From Psychrobacter sp. WY6 (GTDB lineage Bacteria; Pseudomonadota; Gammaproteobacteria; Pseudomonadales; Moraxellaceae): a stretch of DNA of 64,000 bases. The notes beneath the pieces were generated by a model. The model saw only the letters and a list, made by a program, of their open reading frames with translations, was not told the DNA's origin and did no database searches. The stretch lies in the NCBI RefSeq assembly GCF_018448495.1, contig NZ_CP049902.1:3100001-3164000 (forward strand). Reading direction: 5' to 3'. The position numbers were made by a program, and so were the translations under genes. This document shows, piece by piece, positions 22,142 through 33,402 of the stretch. How positions within the stretch are numbered: position 1 is the stretch's first letter; every line of letters starts with the position of its first letter.

Positions 22142-22796
22142 TTACACGCCTCCGCAACCTGAGTCGGATCTGGACTGACGTTGTTTTATTGGCTTCATTG
22201 AGCACCATCAAGCAGGGCGTGATACGGCTTTGCCAGTTGCTTTCATTGATCTCACCAATGATGTGCTGACGAATAATACCATTACCATCGACTACGAAAG
22301 TCTCAGGTGCACCCGTCAAACCTAAGTCCAAAGCAAACTGACCAGATAAATCCTGAATGGACATCGAGAACGGATCGCCACCTCGGTTTAAGTAGCCTAG
22401 GGCATCACCAATATCATCTTTATAGTTGACCCCGACCAGATTGACACCGCGCTCCTCTAGTTGCATAAGAAAAGGATGCTCAATAATACAAGTTGGGCAC
22501 CAAGAGCCCCAAATGTTCATCAAAAAGGGCTTATCAGGCAGATTCTCATTGGTCATGATACGACTGGTATCTGATAATAAAGGCAGCTCAAAAGCGGGCA
22601 CTGGGCGCTCAAGTGCCGTATTGGTAACAATATCCGTCGGCTTACCCAAACGCAGATATAGCATGATGATTAAGCCAATGAAAACGATCAGTGGAATCAA
22701 AAACCATAGCTTAAGTTGCTTTTTGTTCATGGTTTTCGTGCCACCTACCTTATCTTGCTTTGCATTTTGATCAGGGGATTGCTTTGATGTGCTCAT
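22138..22796 (-). CDS. ccmG: Thiol:disulfide interchange protein CcmG/DsbE (frameshift near end)
   Basis: Membrane-anchored thioredoxin that supplies reductant to apocytochrome c via CcmH. One TM segment (LWFLIPLIVFIGLIIMLYL), the thioredoxin core with GSWCPTCIIEHP (CxxC), and GAPETFVVDG with the cis-Pro. The last residues are out of frame by one base in an A4 run near 22185; corrected, the protein ends ...TQVAEACK at 22138, overlapping ccmH. It starts one base after the ccmF stop; an internal start (MNKKQLK at 22730) is possible. Confidence 0.88.
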
Positions 22797-22797
22797 A

Positions 22798-24822
22798 TTA
22801 ATTATCCCCTGTCTTTAATGCTGACGCATCCAAATCGGCGACAGTGGTAAAGCCTGCTTTATTCGCCGCAATTTGTGCAGGTGTCTTGGTTTTCTTAATA
22901 CGATACCGATGATCAAGAATACTCAATACTGCACCAAACGCCATAATCAGAGCGCCTAGCCATATCCAGCGGATAAGCGGTTTCACATAAATACGTACTG
23001 CCCATTCATTGCTATCTTCGGCGATAGGTTCGCCCAGTGCCACGTAAACATCACGCATGAGGCTAGCATCAATCGCGGCTTCTGTGACTGGCATCATACT
23101 AATGATGTAATTACGTTTTTCAGGATACAGAGTAGTCACAGCACGGCCATCTTTGCTGATTTCAACCTCAGCTTGGGTGGCATCAAAGTTACTGCCTTGA
23201 CTTCACGAAAGCCTTTAACGGTAAAGTCATAGCCTTGGACATGAACACTATCGTTTGGTCCAAGCGCGACATCACGTTCAATACTTAACGTACTGGTAAA
23301 TGCGACGCCGATGACGGCAATAATGACACCAATATGAGCAGTCTGTTGACCCCAATAGCTCAGACGTAACTGGCGTAACCCTTTAACAAAATTGGGTGCG
23401 TTTTTGGTTTTGTCTTTGAAATCAACCACCATCCATAGCAGTACCCAAAAACTGACCGCCAAGGTAACGCCAATATTAAGCATCGCAGACGGGCTCACAA
23501 AATACGTGATAACTGCCGCAAGCACTAAACTACTGGCGGCAATGACCATACCAGCGCCCAAGAGCGGACGGCTGTCTTTTTTCCAGCGAATGTTCGAGCC
23601 CATACCCATTGCCACTAATATCAGCCACGTTAGCGGTACAAATAGCTTAAAGTAAGGAGGGCCGACAGACACCTGACCTAAATTAAAGGAGTCAGCAATG
23701 ATAGGATACAGCGTGCCGAGTAATACGACCAAAGTCGAAATCAAAATAATAACGTTGTTAATGACTAAAAATGACTCGCGTGAGATCAGTTGATACTGAC
23801 TTTCGACCGTTAAACGCCAACCACGTACCGCAAACATCAACAAGCCACCGCCGATGATCACACCGAGAATGACTAGAATGACCAGACCACGCGTTGGGTC
23901 AGCGGCAAACGAATGCACCGAGGTAATAACGCCAGAACGCACGAGAAAGGTGCCCAATAGACTGAGTGCGAAAGCAAAAATCGCCAGCATAATCGTCCAT
24001 GCTTTAAAGACACCACGTTTTTCTGTAACGGCAAGCGAATGTAACAGCGCAGTACCAGCCAGCCATGGCATCAATGAAGCGTTCTCTACTGGATCCCAAA
24101 ACCACCAACCACCCCAGCCAAGCTCGTAATAGGCCCACCATGAGCCAAGCGCGATACCAACGGTCAAAAAGCCCCAAGCCGCCAATGCCCACGGACGCGA
24201 CCAGCGTGTCCACACTGCATCTAAACGACCTTCCCACAATGCCGCCATACAAAAGGCAAACGGCACGACCAAACCCACATAACCCATATACAGCATCGGT
24301 GGGTGGATAATCAAACCGAAATCTTGTAGCACAGGATTTAGATCCGCACCATCAACAGGTAAGTTTGGCAATGTACGATCAAATGGCGACGAGGTAAAAA
24401 TCAGCATCGCGAGCATCATCATCTGCACGCCAGCCAAAATTACCAACACTCGCGCACGCATAGACAGTGGCAAACCACGGCTAAAGTAAGAGACCAGCGC
24501 ACACCAAGTAGCCATGATGGTCATCCAAAGCAGCAATGAACCCTCATGACCACCCAAGTTGCCGACAGCTTATAATACCAAGGCAACAGCGTATTAGAAT
24601 GCTGAGTGACATAGACTAGGCTGAAGTCATTATAATAAAAGCCTGCCATCAGCGCGGCAAATGATGTGATCATGGCAGCAAATTGTGCCCACGCCAGACT
24701 TGGTGCCAAACGCTGCCACGCAACGTGGTCACGCATGATACCGACGGTTGGTAATACCACCTGCAAAATCGCCAATATAAAGGCGGCTAGCAAGGCAAAA
24801 TAACCCAATCTGTGATTAACAT
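22798..24822 (-). CDS. ccmF: Cytochrome c heme lyase subunit CcmF (several frameshifts)
   Basis: Large polytopic membrane protein that attaches heme to apocytochrome c. The WWD heme-handling motif is clear (GWGGWWFWDPVENASLMPWL), as are HEGSLLLW, IHPPMLYMGYVG and the C-terminal MTEAAIDASLMRDVYVALGE followed by KPLIRWIWLGALIM. Breaks lie near the start (a T lost at 24813; corrected start MLITDLGYF at 24822), near 24560, and near 23150-23180. About 675 residues, slightly longer than typical 650. ccmABCDE are not here. Confidence 0.9.
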
Positions 24823-24940
24823 ACGGTCTAACCTTGTTTACCTTAATACGGTCATTGTTTATTTTAGGGATTGGTTTTTAGGATATTCGAAAGTATCCAG
24901 TAATCGTTACTACGAGTATTTATACTGCTGGTCTTTATCA

Positions 24941-25161
24941 GGGCGTATTAAACATTCACAAATAGGCACTGCTGATTGCGAAAACTGTTCTAGACAAAGC
25001 GTAAAACGACATGCTCGTGCCTTAACTAGGTTATAACGCACTGCTCATATAGATCTGGGAGGCAGTTTTCACATCAGCTCGAAGAGACAGGACTCTTTTT
25101 TACCATTTCATGGTTAAAAAATAGTCTCTGTCAGTGCCATGGTCGAATATTCAACACGCCC
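24941..25161. mobile_element. 221-bp MITE-like element with IS5-family ends
   Basis: The left end (GGGCGTATTAAACATTCACA) and the right end (inverted, GGGCGTGTTGAATATTC) match the terminal repeats of the complete IS5-family element at 52442-53299 (17 of 20 positions on the left). The interior is unrelated to that transposase and has no gene. It contains an imperfect 17-bp hairpin at 25086-25132. The right flank is TA, as at the complete IS; the left flank is CA. It sits 119 bp upstream of ccmF, and its right end is 132 bp from the end of the DUF445-like gene. Confidence 0.75.
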
Positions 25162-25293
25162 TAGTATTATTTATTATAAAAGCGCCATTAGCCATTGCAG
25201 CTGAGGGCGTTACAGCAAGGTACATTAGCGTCAACTTGTCACGTTTCTGTATCCACTCTGTATGCGATGTGTATGGACATAAAAAATGCGTCA

Positions 25294-26598
25294 TTACTGA
25301 ATCGCAGGAAAAAACACTAAGACCAGATGCAACCAGCCTGCTAAAAACCCTGTCAAACCACCCAACACGATTAATGTCATTTCATCTTCACGAAAAGCGG
25401 GACGTAATAAGTTCTGAAACTCATCTGGCGTCAGCGCGCGAATACGGTCACGAAACAGCCCAAATATTTACTGGCACGGCTTTCATTGAGCTCAGGATCT
25501 CGCAATGGCACCATTGTCGCAACAATTGACTTATCAATGATGGTGTTTTTAGCTGTCCATATTCGCGGCGACCCAAGCCTAGGCGCAGTGTCGTACTAAT
25601 CACTGGCGACTCTAGCACTTTATATAAATGCGACTTCATCAACTCACGCGTTTGCGCAGCACGGTCGCCATACATCATCTCATTCATGTTCTCAAGCGTC
25701 ACCAAATCTTTTACGACAATCTCAGCAAAAACCTCAGAAACCTCCTCTTGGCGTTTCATAAAACCGCCTTGCAAACGGTACGGGCGATATGTGGTAATTG
25801 CGGTCTAATAAAGGGAAAGCGACTCTGGACGGCAAAAAACTTCACATAAGGAATAAATCGCGGCTACAGGATTAAACACCATCCAATAGCAATCCAATTG
25901 GAAAAAACCCAAATAGCGGCAAAAAACGGCACTGTCCATGCTGCGGCACCACCAAAAATATAAACATTTGGATAATACCGAAGACCAAACCAATCAAAGC
26001 ACTGATATGCCAAATAAAATCGATCTCTTTTTGACCAACCTTCAAAAACATATTGACCATTAAACGACGATCACTTCCATCGTTTAACAATCATTTTGCG
26101 CATATCACCAAGTCTTCGACGTATGGGTCAAGTCAGTCACCAAAGACTGCATGAATTGGGCAGCTCTTGATGCGCTTGAGCATAGACACGGCGCTTCAAC
26201 GCATAAGGCAGATTACCCCACAGCGCTGGCGAATGGTCCAACATAATTTCATCAATCAATGCTTCAGGTTTTTGTCCACGGTATCCGTGATAAATACCGC
26301 CATCTGCTCAGGTTCCATCGCCTGAAAGAACTCATCAAGCGAACAAGCTTTGATAGCGTTTGATCCACGATAACGCCTGATAGCCAGCCTTCGTGGGACG
26401 ATACCTTGCCAGCCAATACCCGGCAACCCAAAAAACGGGAAGTTGGAATACGAATACCCCGAAACTTAATCGGATAGAACAGCATTTTAAGCCATCCACA
26501 CGTGTATCCTGTGACAAATGCGTCACAGGCGGAATAGTCAGCATGGCAAAAAACTCTGGGTGTTCAGCTATTGTCTGCCACAATGAAGTTGCATCCAT
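25294..26598 (-). CDS. DUF445 family membrane protein (heavily frameshifted)
   Basis: The start MDATSLWQTIAEHPEFF at 26598 leads into a hydrophobic segment; further pieces in other frames give RIRALTPDEFQNLLRPAFREDE and a closing hydrophobic helix (VLGGLTGFLAGWLHLVLVFFP) ending at 25294, which are typical of DUF445/YheB-type membrane proteins. At least four frame changes occur. Whether the gene is dead or badly sequenced cannot be told here; the neighbouring ccmF has the same kind of damage, which favours sequence error. Function unknown. Confidence 0.6.
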
Positions 26599-27075
26599 GA
26601 CTTATCTTGCCCCTGACAGGTTAATTGTCGTCGCTAATTAAAAAGGATTAGCAAATTAGAACGCTTAACAAAAAGCCGCTCTGCCCATGATAATATTATC
26701 AAATAAATCGCCTGATTTTAGCATACTTGCCATTCATTAGCACACGTCGAGCCTAGGTAAGTTGTGACTAGGGATGACACGTTTTACTATTACTTTCGAT
26801 AGTAACAATATTAATATCATCTACAGGCGCTTTAGATAATAACGACCACAAAATAAATGGCGGTGTACTGCGGCGGCTCATTTGTTCTGTTATAATTTGT
26901 GATTGTATGACCGCACATCGCTGTATATAGATTGAGGGATTATTATTTCAACTCATATCAGTCCATGTAATTGAAATTCTTATTATTATCCTTTATGCTC
27001 GCCGCACTTTGATGAACGACCCTGCCCTTTTACTCTCTTTTATTGACTCACTGACCGTTTGGGCTCTTACTTTCT
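26599..27075. other. Intergenic region upstream of mrdA
   Basis: 477 bp without a gene between divergent DUF445 and mrdA. TATAAT at 26891-26896 is a possible -10 for mrdA, but I see no good -35 at the right distance. Nothing else stands out. Confidence 0.4.
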
Positions 27076-29060
27076 ATGAATAAACCGCTAACCCCCAATA
27101 CTGAACAGGTCAATCGTGTTTTCACCAGTCGTATTATTATCCTTGGAATTCTGATATTTATTGGATTGAGCGGCTTGATCGTGCGTTATGGTTACCTGCA
27201 AGTCTATGCGCACGATAAGTATACGACGCAAGCAGACAATAACCGTATTAAGCTGATCTCTGCACCGCCCAGCCGCGGCTATATTTATGATCGCAATGGG
27301 ATCATACTGGCAGACAACCAGCCCGTATTTACGGCCATGTTAAGCCCTGATGAAGTCGAAAATCCAGAGCGTACGCTAAATTTGCTTGCGCCTATTTTTG
27401 AGCTAACAGATGAGAATATTACCGATATTTTAGCGCGACTGAGTAAAAGCAAAAACGATCCTGTGACCATCAAAATTGACTTAACCGATGCCCAATTGGC
27501 GCAGTTTAGTGAGCGCAAACCCTTTTTTCGCGGTGTGACCATTCAAAGCAAGCTGACACGTTCATACCCTTATGACGAGCTATTTGCACACGTCATCGGC
27601 TATGTTGGGCGTATCAATGATAAAGAAACCAAACGCATTGACAAAGATCGCTACGCTGGCACTGACCTTATCGGTAAAATCGGTATCGAAGATTATTACG
27701 AGGATATATTGCTAGGGCAACCGGGTTATCAGTCGGTAGAAACCGATGCTCTTGGCAATATTTTGCGTCAATTAGACACTAAACCACCCGTAGCTGGTAA
27801 TGACATTACGCTGAGCTTAGATTATGGCTTACAGCAAGTCGCCCAGCAGCAGCTAGACGGTCGTCGCGGCGCTATCGTGGCAATCGATCCAAAAAATGGC
27901 GATGTATTGGCGTTTGTCAGTAATCCAAGCTATGACCCCAACCCTTTTATCTCAGGCATCTCCTTTAAGGATTATGGCAATCTGCGTGAAGATCTGGATC
28001 AGCCGCTCTATAATCGTGCGCTACAAGGGATGTATCCTCCTGCCTCCACTATTAAGCCTTTTGAAGGCTTAGGCGGCATTCATTATGGGCTGCGTAATTG
28101 GGAAACCACTATCTATGATCCCGGTTATTTTAGCTTACCGGGAGACTCACATCGATTCCGTGACTGGAAGCGCGGTGGTCACGGGTCAGTAGATCTTAAA
28201 AAATCAATTATGATGTCGGTGGATACCTAATTATAAATTGGCCTATGAGATGGGCATCCAGCGCCTACACGATTGGATGACACGCTTTGGATTTGGTGAG
28301 CCGACAGGCATTGATTTGCCCAATGAAAAATCAGGAATTATGCCATCACCGAAATGGAAAAAAGACACCTATGGTAAAGGCTGGTTGCCGGGTGAAACCA
28401 TCTCAGTCAGTATCGGGCAGGGTTATTTCTTAGCCACACCATTACAGATTGCCAATGCAACCGCCATGACAGCGAATAAAGGCTATCACATTACTCCGCA
28501 TCTACTAAAAAGTAGCGATGGTGCAGCACAAGTTAACGTAATCACTAAACCAGATGGTAAAATTGACTACAATGGCAAACCCTCTGACTGGTTACGTATG
28601 CATGATGCGATGGAAGATACAGTCAAAAGGGGGACTGGACGTGGGATTTATACGCCGCGCTATCGTATTGCGGGCAAAACAGGTACTGCGCAAGTCAAGT
28701 CCATTGCGCAAGGCAAACGTTATGATAAATCTGCCATAGACAAACGTCACTGGGATCATGCTTGGTTCAATGGTTTTGCACCCGTAGAAAATCCTGAGAT
28801 TGCGCTTGCCGTATTGGTCGAAAAGATGGCGGGGCGGTAGTAAAGTCGCTGCACCGATAGGTCGCGCACTATTTGACTACTGGATATTACAGCGCAAAAA
28901 CGACCCTATCTTGCCACCAACGGCTGATCAACTAAAAGTCATCAAACGCCAAAAAGCTTTTGAAAAATTGATGCGTGATGCCCAGCGTGAAAAAGAAGAA
29001 AAAGCGCTAGAAGAAAAGGCAGAGGCGGAAGCAGCTACGGCCACTACGACCTCTGAGTAA
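27076..29060 (+). CDS. mrdA: Penicillin-binding protein 2 (two frameshifts)
   Basis: Transpeptidase of the elongasome that crosslinks peptidoglycan during lateral growth. One N-terminal TM helix, the dimerisation domain, then the transpeptidase domain with SxxK (STIK in MYPPASTIKPFE), SVDT followed by a break near 28228, and KTGTAQVK. A second break near 28835 occurs after VEKMAG. The tail is Lys/Glu/Ala-rich (EKEEKALEEKAEAEAATA). About 660 residues joined. rodA does not follow here; rsmD does. Essential in rods, so the breaks are probably errors. Confidence 0.9.
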
Positions 29061-29096
29061 AAATACGCTAAACGAGATACGGTACATATAAATATT

Positions 29097-29783
29097 ATGA
29101 AAAAATCTATAAGCAGCGCGAGCATAGGAACAATCATAAGAGCAAAAACTATAGCTGCGGGCGACGTGCGGATCATTGTGGTCAGTTTTAAACGCCGTGT
29201 TGTACGGTTTATCGACGCAGAGGGTCTACGTCCGACCCCAGATCGCTTGCGAGAGACGCTGTTTAGCTGGCTACTTCCTGATATTCATGGCGCTTATGTG
29301 CTTGATAGCTGTGCCGGTAGCGGTGTCTTAGGTTTTGAAGCACTGTCTCGTGGTGCCGCGCATACCACCTTTATCGAAATAAATCCTGCGCAAAGTAATA
29401 TGCTACGTCAAAGTGCTGAACAGTTGCATCTGAGCACTGATACCCATCAAATTATCCAAGGCACTGCAGAGAGAGTATTGATGCAAGAGCAGATTGTTCC
29501 GCGCCCTTTTAATATTGTATTTATCGATCCACCGTATGCTCAAGATCTGTGGCAACCTATTTTAATGGCATTGATTACCCAGTCATTAATTGATAGTGAA
29601 ACCCTGATTTATCTAGAAGCGGATAAAGATTTAGAGAGCCAATTGAAGCAACTGGAAGAGACGCTTAATAAAAATCCAGATATCCAATCAGGTACTATTC
29701 AGCAAATAATCCGCTTTGAATGTGTCAAACAGACCAAGGTTGGACAAGTTGTTGCTGGACTTTATCGTTTATCATCGTCATAA
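29097..29783 (+). CDS. rsmD: 16S rRNA (guanine966-N2)-methyltransferase RsmD
   Basis: SAM-dependent methylase of G966 in 16S rRNA. GLRPTPDRLRETLFSWL, the SAM motif VLDSCAGSGVLGFEALSRGA and the catalytic DPPY (VFIDPPYAQDLW) are diagnostic. The segment RIIVVSFKRR replaces the family RIIGGQFKRR; reading one base out of phase across it restores the normal sequence, so two compensating indels are likely. 228 residues. Start uncertain: the first 25 residues are not family-conserved. Confidence 0.88.
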   Translation: MKKSISSASIGTIIRAKTIAAGDVRIIVVSFKRRVVRFIDAEGLRPTPDRLRETLFSWLLPDIHGAYVLDSCAGSGVLGFEALSRGAAHTTFIEINPAQSNMLRQSAEQLHLSTDTHQIIQGTAERVLMQEQIVPRPFNIVFIDPPYAQDLWQPILMALITQSLIDSETLIYLEADKDLESQLKQLEETLNKNPDIQSGTIQQIIRFECVKQTKVGQVVAGLYRLSSS

Positions 29784-29894
29784 TTGTCGGGTTAATGCCT
29801 GCCATTAACAAATTTTACAAATGTTTAGAACCGCTAAAAACTGGCCAACGCTGCAGTTTAATGTATATAAGGCGAAAATAAACCCCAATGCAGC

Positions 29895-29923
29895 TTGCAA
29901 GCGTAGGCACTACTGCTTATAAT
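29895..29923 (+). promoter_or_regulatory. Promoter of rplM-rpsI
   Basis: TTGCAA (29895-29900), exactly 17 bp, TATAAT (29918-29923); the mRNA leader is about 65 nt before rplM. Confidence 0.75.
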
Positions 29924-29993
29924 GTGCAGTCTGTTTTTTGAGAGCCCCGTTCCCAGCTAAACTCTCAACGAATTCTAATTTTAAGGTTTTATC

Positions 29994-30422
29994 ATGAAAA
30001 CACTTAGTGCAAAACCAGCTGAAGTGACCCATGACTGGTATGTCGTAGATGCTGACGGCAAAACCCTTGGTCGCTTAGCCACTCAAATCGCTAGTCGCTT
30101 ACGTGGCAAGCATAAGCCTTCTTTTACGCCGCACGTTGACACTGGTGACTTCATTGTTGTCATCAATGCTGATAAAATCACGGTAACGGGTAAAAAAGCG
30201 CAAGATAAAAAATACTATCGTCACAGTGGCTACCCAGGTGGTATCAAGGAAACCAACTTCAGTAAGTTGCTTGCACATAAGCCTGAAGATGTTCTACACA
30301 AAGCAGTTAAGGGTATGCTTCCAAAGGGCCCTCTTGGCTATGCGATGATCAAGAAGCTGAAGCTATATGCGGGTACTGAACATCCACATACTGCACAGCA
30401 ACCTAAAGAACTAGACATCTAA
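29994..30422 (+). CDS. rplM: 50S ribosomal protein L13
   Basis: Early-assembling large-subunit protein. The N-terminus [29 protein letters not shown] and [11 protein letters not shown] are family hallmarks, read here in parts. 142 residues, the same as E. coli; intact. Directly upstream of rpsI (10 bp), the standard two-gene ribosomal operon, with the promoter at 29895. Confidence 0.97.
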   Translation: MKTLSAKPAEVTHDWYVVDADGKTLGRLATQIASRLRGKHKPSFTPHVDTGDFIVVINADKITVTGKKAQDKKYYRHSGYPGGIKETNFSKLLAHKPEDVLHKAVKGMLPKGPLGYAMIKKLKLYAGTEHPHTAQQPKELDI

Positions 30423-30432
30423 GGATATACTT

Positions 30433-30819
30433 ATGGAACGCAATTACGGAACTGGTCGCCGCAAGACGTCTACTGCTCGTGTCTTTTTAGCTAAAGGTAC
30501 TGGTAGCATCGTTGTTAACGGTAAGCCACTTGATGAGTATTTTAGCCGTGAAACTTCACGTATGGTTGTTCGTCAGCCTCTAGAATTACTTGACTCACCT
30601 ACTGCTTATGACCTTTACATCACTGTAAAAGGTGGCGGTATTAGTGGTCAAGCTGGCGCAATCCGTCACGGCATCACGCGTGCATTGATTGAGCTAAACG
30701 AAGCCAACAAACCTGCACTAAAAGCAGCTGGCTTTGTTACTCGTGACTCACGTCAAGTTGAACGTAAGAAATTGGGTCTACGTAAAGCACGTAAACGTCC
30801 ACAATTCTCGAAACGTTAA
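30433..30819 (+). CDS. rpsI: 30S ribosomal protein S9
   Basis: Small-subunit protein whose C-terminal tail reaches the P-site t[17 protein letters not shown] at the start and the basic tail [11 protein letters not shown] at the end are typical. 128 residues, intact. AAGGATAT precedes the ATG. Second gene of the rplM operon. Confidence 0.97.
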   Translation: MERNYGTGRRKTSTARVFLAKGTGSIVVNGKPLDEYFSRETSRMVVRQPLELLDSPTAYDLYITVKGGGISGQAGAIRHGITRALIELNEANKPALKAAGFVTRDSRQVERKKLGLRKARKRPQFSKR

Positions 30820-30902
30820 TCAAAGCTATCTCTTATCTTTTTGCGGCTGTTGTCTTTATCTCAGAGCGACAGTCATAATATTAAAGAAAAGAGTAGATTT
30901 GC

Positions 30903-30942
30903 AAAACCTTATAAGCTGTTCGCAGCTTATAAGGTTTTTTTA
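30903..30942 (+). terminator. Terminator of rplM-rpsI
   Basis: AAAACCTTATAAGCTG and CAGCTTATAAGGTTTT pair perfectly around TTCG, followed by T7. Confidence 0.92.
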
Positions 30943-31050
30943 TGGCTGATGACTTTTGCATTTGCTCGTGATTTTGTGCGTAAACCACCTTGCAAAGCAA
31001 TGCTGACTACCCCATCATGATGATAACTTTTCATTATTAGTAACAATTTT

Positions 31051-32138
31051 ATGAAAGCGCCTGAACAATACGACCCCAGCAAACCATCTGCCAAAAGCAG
31101 CCTGCCACTGCCAAGTACACAGCAGCCTGCTAAGTCCCCAACGATACCTGCTGGCATGCCAACGATTACCCAAAATCATAAGCGCACAGCACCCATAGAA
31201 AAAAAGCCTTTTCAATGGCAGTTTTTGTTGCCTAAATATTGGGGCATTTGGCTATTGGCAGCAATGATCTTACCCATCATATATTTGCCGCTACGATGGC
31301 AGTTTTGGCTGGGACGTCAGCTGGGCATACTTATCTATAAAATAGCAGGCTCACGTCGGCGTGATACGCTTATCAATTTGAAACTGGCTTTTCCAGAAAA
31401 ACCAGACGTCGAGCGCGAATTGATGGCAAAACAAGTCTTTGTCAATCAGGGCATTGGTGTTTTTGAAACCTTATGCGCTTGGTATCGTCCAAATGTTTTT
31501 ACTCGTACCGTTTCAATTTCAGGATTACAGCACGTTATCAATGCACAGAATGAGGGTCGTCCTGTTATTTTACTGGGCGCTCATTATACGATGATCTGGG
31601 CGGCATGCTCTGTACGCAATTTTTTCCGATGGATGGGATGTATCGACCGCAGAATAACGCGCTACTTGATTGGTTTGTTTATAATGGTCGTGCCAGTATT
31701 CTTAGCAAGCAAATAGCCAGTCGTGACATGCGCAGTTTTGTTGAATCAATTAAAGCCGGTCACGTGATTTGGTACTCACCTGACCAAGATTATGGTCTAA
31801 AACAAGGCGTCATGGCACCATTCTTTGGTGTGCCAGCAGCGACTATTACAGCATCACGGCGCATGGCAAAATTGGGCGACAAGGCACATCCACCCGCATT
31901 AATGGCGCTGCATACTTACCGGCAGACACCAGACAGTTTACCCAAAGGCAAACGCCCGCACTATCATCTAACGATTACCCCAGAAATTCAAAACTATCCA
32001 AGTAACGATGAATTGGCTGATGCGATGCGAGTCAATGAGTTGCTAGAGGGGTTGATTCGTATTGATCCCACTCAGTGGATGTGGTTCCATCGTCGTTTCA
32101 AAAATGGTCCTGATGGTCGTACTGATATCTATAAGTAA
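31051..32138 (+). CDS. LpxL/HtrB-family lipid A acyltransferase (indel at active site)
   Basis: Inner-membrane acyl transferase adding secondary acyl chains to lipid A. A Pro/Ser/Gln-rich N-terminal stretch of about 45 residues precedes the TM helix (IWLLAAMILPIIYLPLRW). The motif GAHYTMI begins the HX4(D/E) catalytic box, but the sequence breaks exactly there (near 31591). Restoring a GATC unit would give HYTMIDLGGM, with the acid in place. The second part has YSPDQDYGLKQGVMAPFFGVPAATITASRR and WMWFHRRFK. About 362 residues. LpxL or LpxM cannot be told apart by eye. Confidence 0.83.
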
Positions 32139-32286
32139 GCGTGTATTGCTACGAAAGATCGCCAGAAAATTTGCTATACTTTGCAGCTTATATTTTTTAT
32201 ATTACCTACATATAAATAACAATGAATTTACATTGAAAACAAAACTTTATAAATAAAACCTTGATGAACCAAATAATGGATTTACC

Positions 32287-33375
32287 ATGAATAACACTCA
32301 TATTTCTGACAACCAAGCTCCTGATCACTCAACGCAAGCCAAGCGTATTTTGACGGGCATCAAACCGACGGGTACCTTACATTTAGGAAATTACGTTGGC
32401 GCGATTCGTCCAGCCATTCAGTCTATCCAAAACAGTGATGACGAAGCATTCTTTTTTTAGCAGATTACCATGGCATTATCGGCTGTTATGATCCTGCTAT
32501 TATTCATGAATCGACCAAAGCCATTGCAGCGACTTGGCTTGCCTGTGGACTTGATCCTGAGCGCGTCACTTTTTACCGTCAATCAGATGTGCCGGAAATA
32601 CCAGAGCTTGCTTGGATTTTGAACTGCTCATGTGCCAAAGGTTTAATGAATCGTGCTCATGCTTATAAAGCAGCTGTTGATATTAATATGAAAAAAGAAG
32701 ACGTCGATCCTGATCAAGGTATCAACATGGGATTGTTTGGCTACCCTGTACTCATGGCAGCAGATATCTTGATGTTTAATGCCACACATGTGCCTGTCGG
32801 TCGCGACCAAATTCAGCATGTTGAAATGGCACGTGATATGCTGGTACCTTTAATCATCGCTATAAAACGCTCTTTACCTTACCATTTGCCGTTGTAGATG
32901 ACGATATCCCATTACTAACGGGTTTGGATGGTCGCAAGATGAGTAAGAGCTATGGCAACACCATTCCGCTATTTGGTGATTCTAATCCACAAGTTAGCGC
33001 CGAAAAGCAGATGCATAAGGCCATCATGAAAATTGTGACCAACTCACAATTACCTGCTGAGCCAAAAGACCCTGACGACTCGGCTATTTTTGAGATTTAT
33101 AAAGCCTTTGCGACCCCTGCTGAGTTGCCGATATGCGCGCGCAGTTTGCTGCTGGTATTGGCTGGGGCGATGCCAAGCAAGCCCTGTTTGAGAAAATAAA
33201 TACGGAAATAGCACCCTTCCGCGCGCGTTATGAGCATCTTATGGCTAACCCAAAAGAGCTAGAAGAAATCTTACAAATGGGTGCAGAAAAAGCCCGTCGT
33301 CATAGCCGTAAGCAACTAGATAAAGCGCGTCGTGCCATTGGTATCCGTCCACTTGCCAAACTTAAAATCATTTGA
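32287..33375 (+). CDS. trpS: Tryptophanyl-tRNA synthetase (three frameshifts)
   Basis: Class I synthetase charging tRNA-Trp. The HIGH-type motif is [11 protein letters not shown], and KMSKS is exact ([10 protein letters not shown]). Breaks: a T7 run near 32453 (the frame continues [13 protein letters not shown]), near 32865 and near 33130. Joined, it is about 362 residues, slightly longer than the usual 330-340 through its N-terminus. Essential gene, so the breaks are almost certainly errors. Followed closely by scpA. Confidence 0.92.
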
Positions 33376-33402
33376 TTATGTTAACCAAGATGGATACTAA
33401 GC

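Noticed and set aside
25086..25132. Terminator for ccmF-side transcription
   Set aside because: The hairpin is internal to the MITE-like element and is not at a gene end on either strand, so it is better explained as part of that element.
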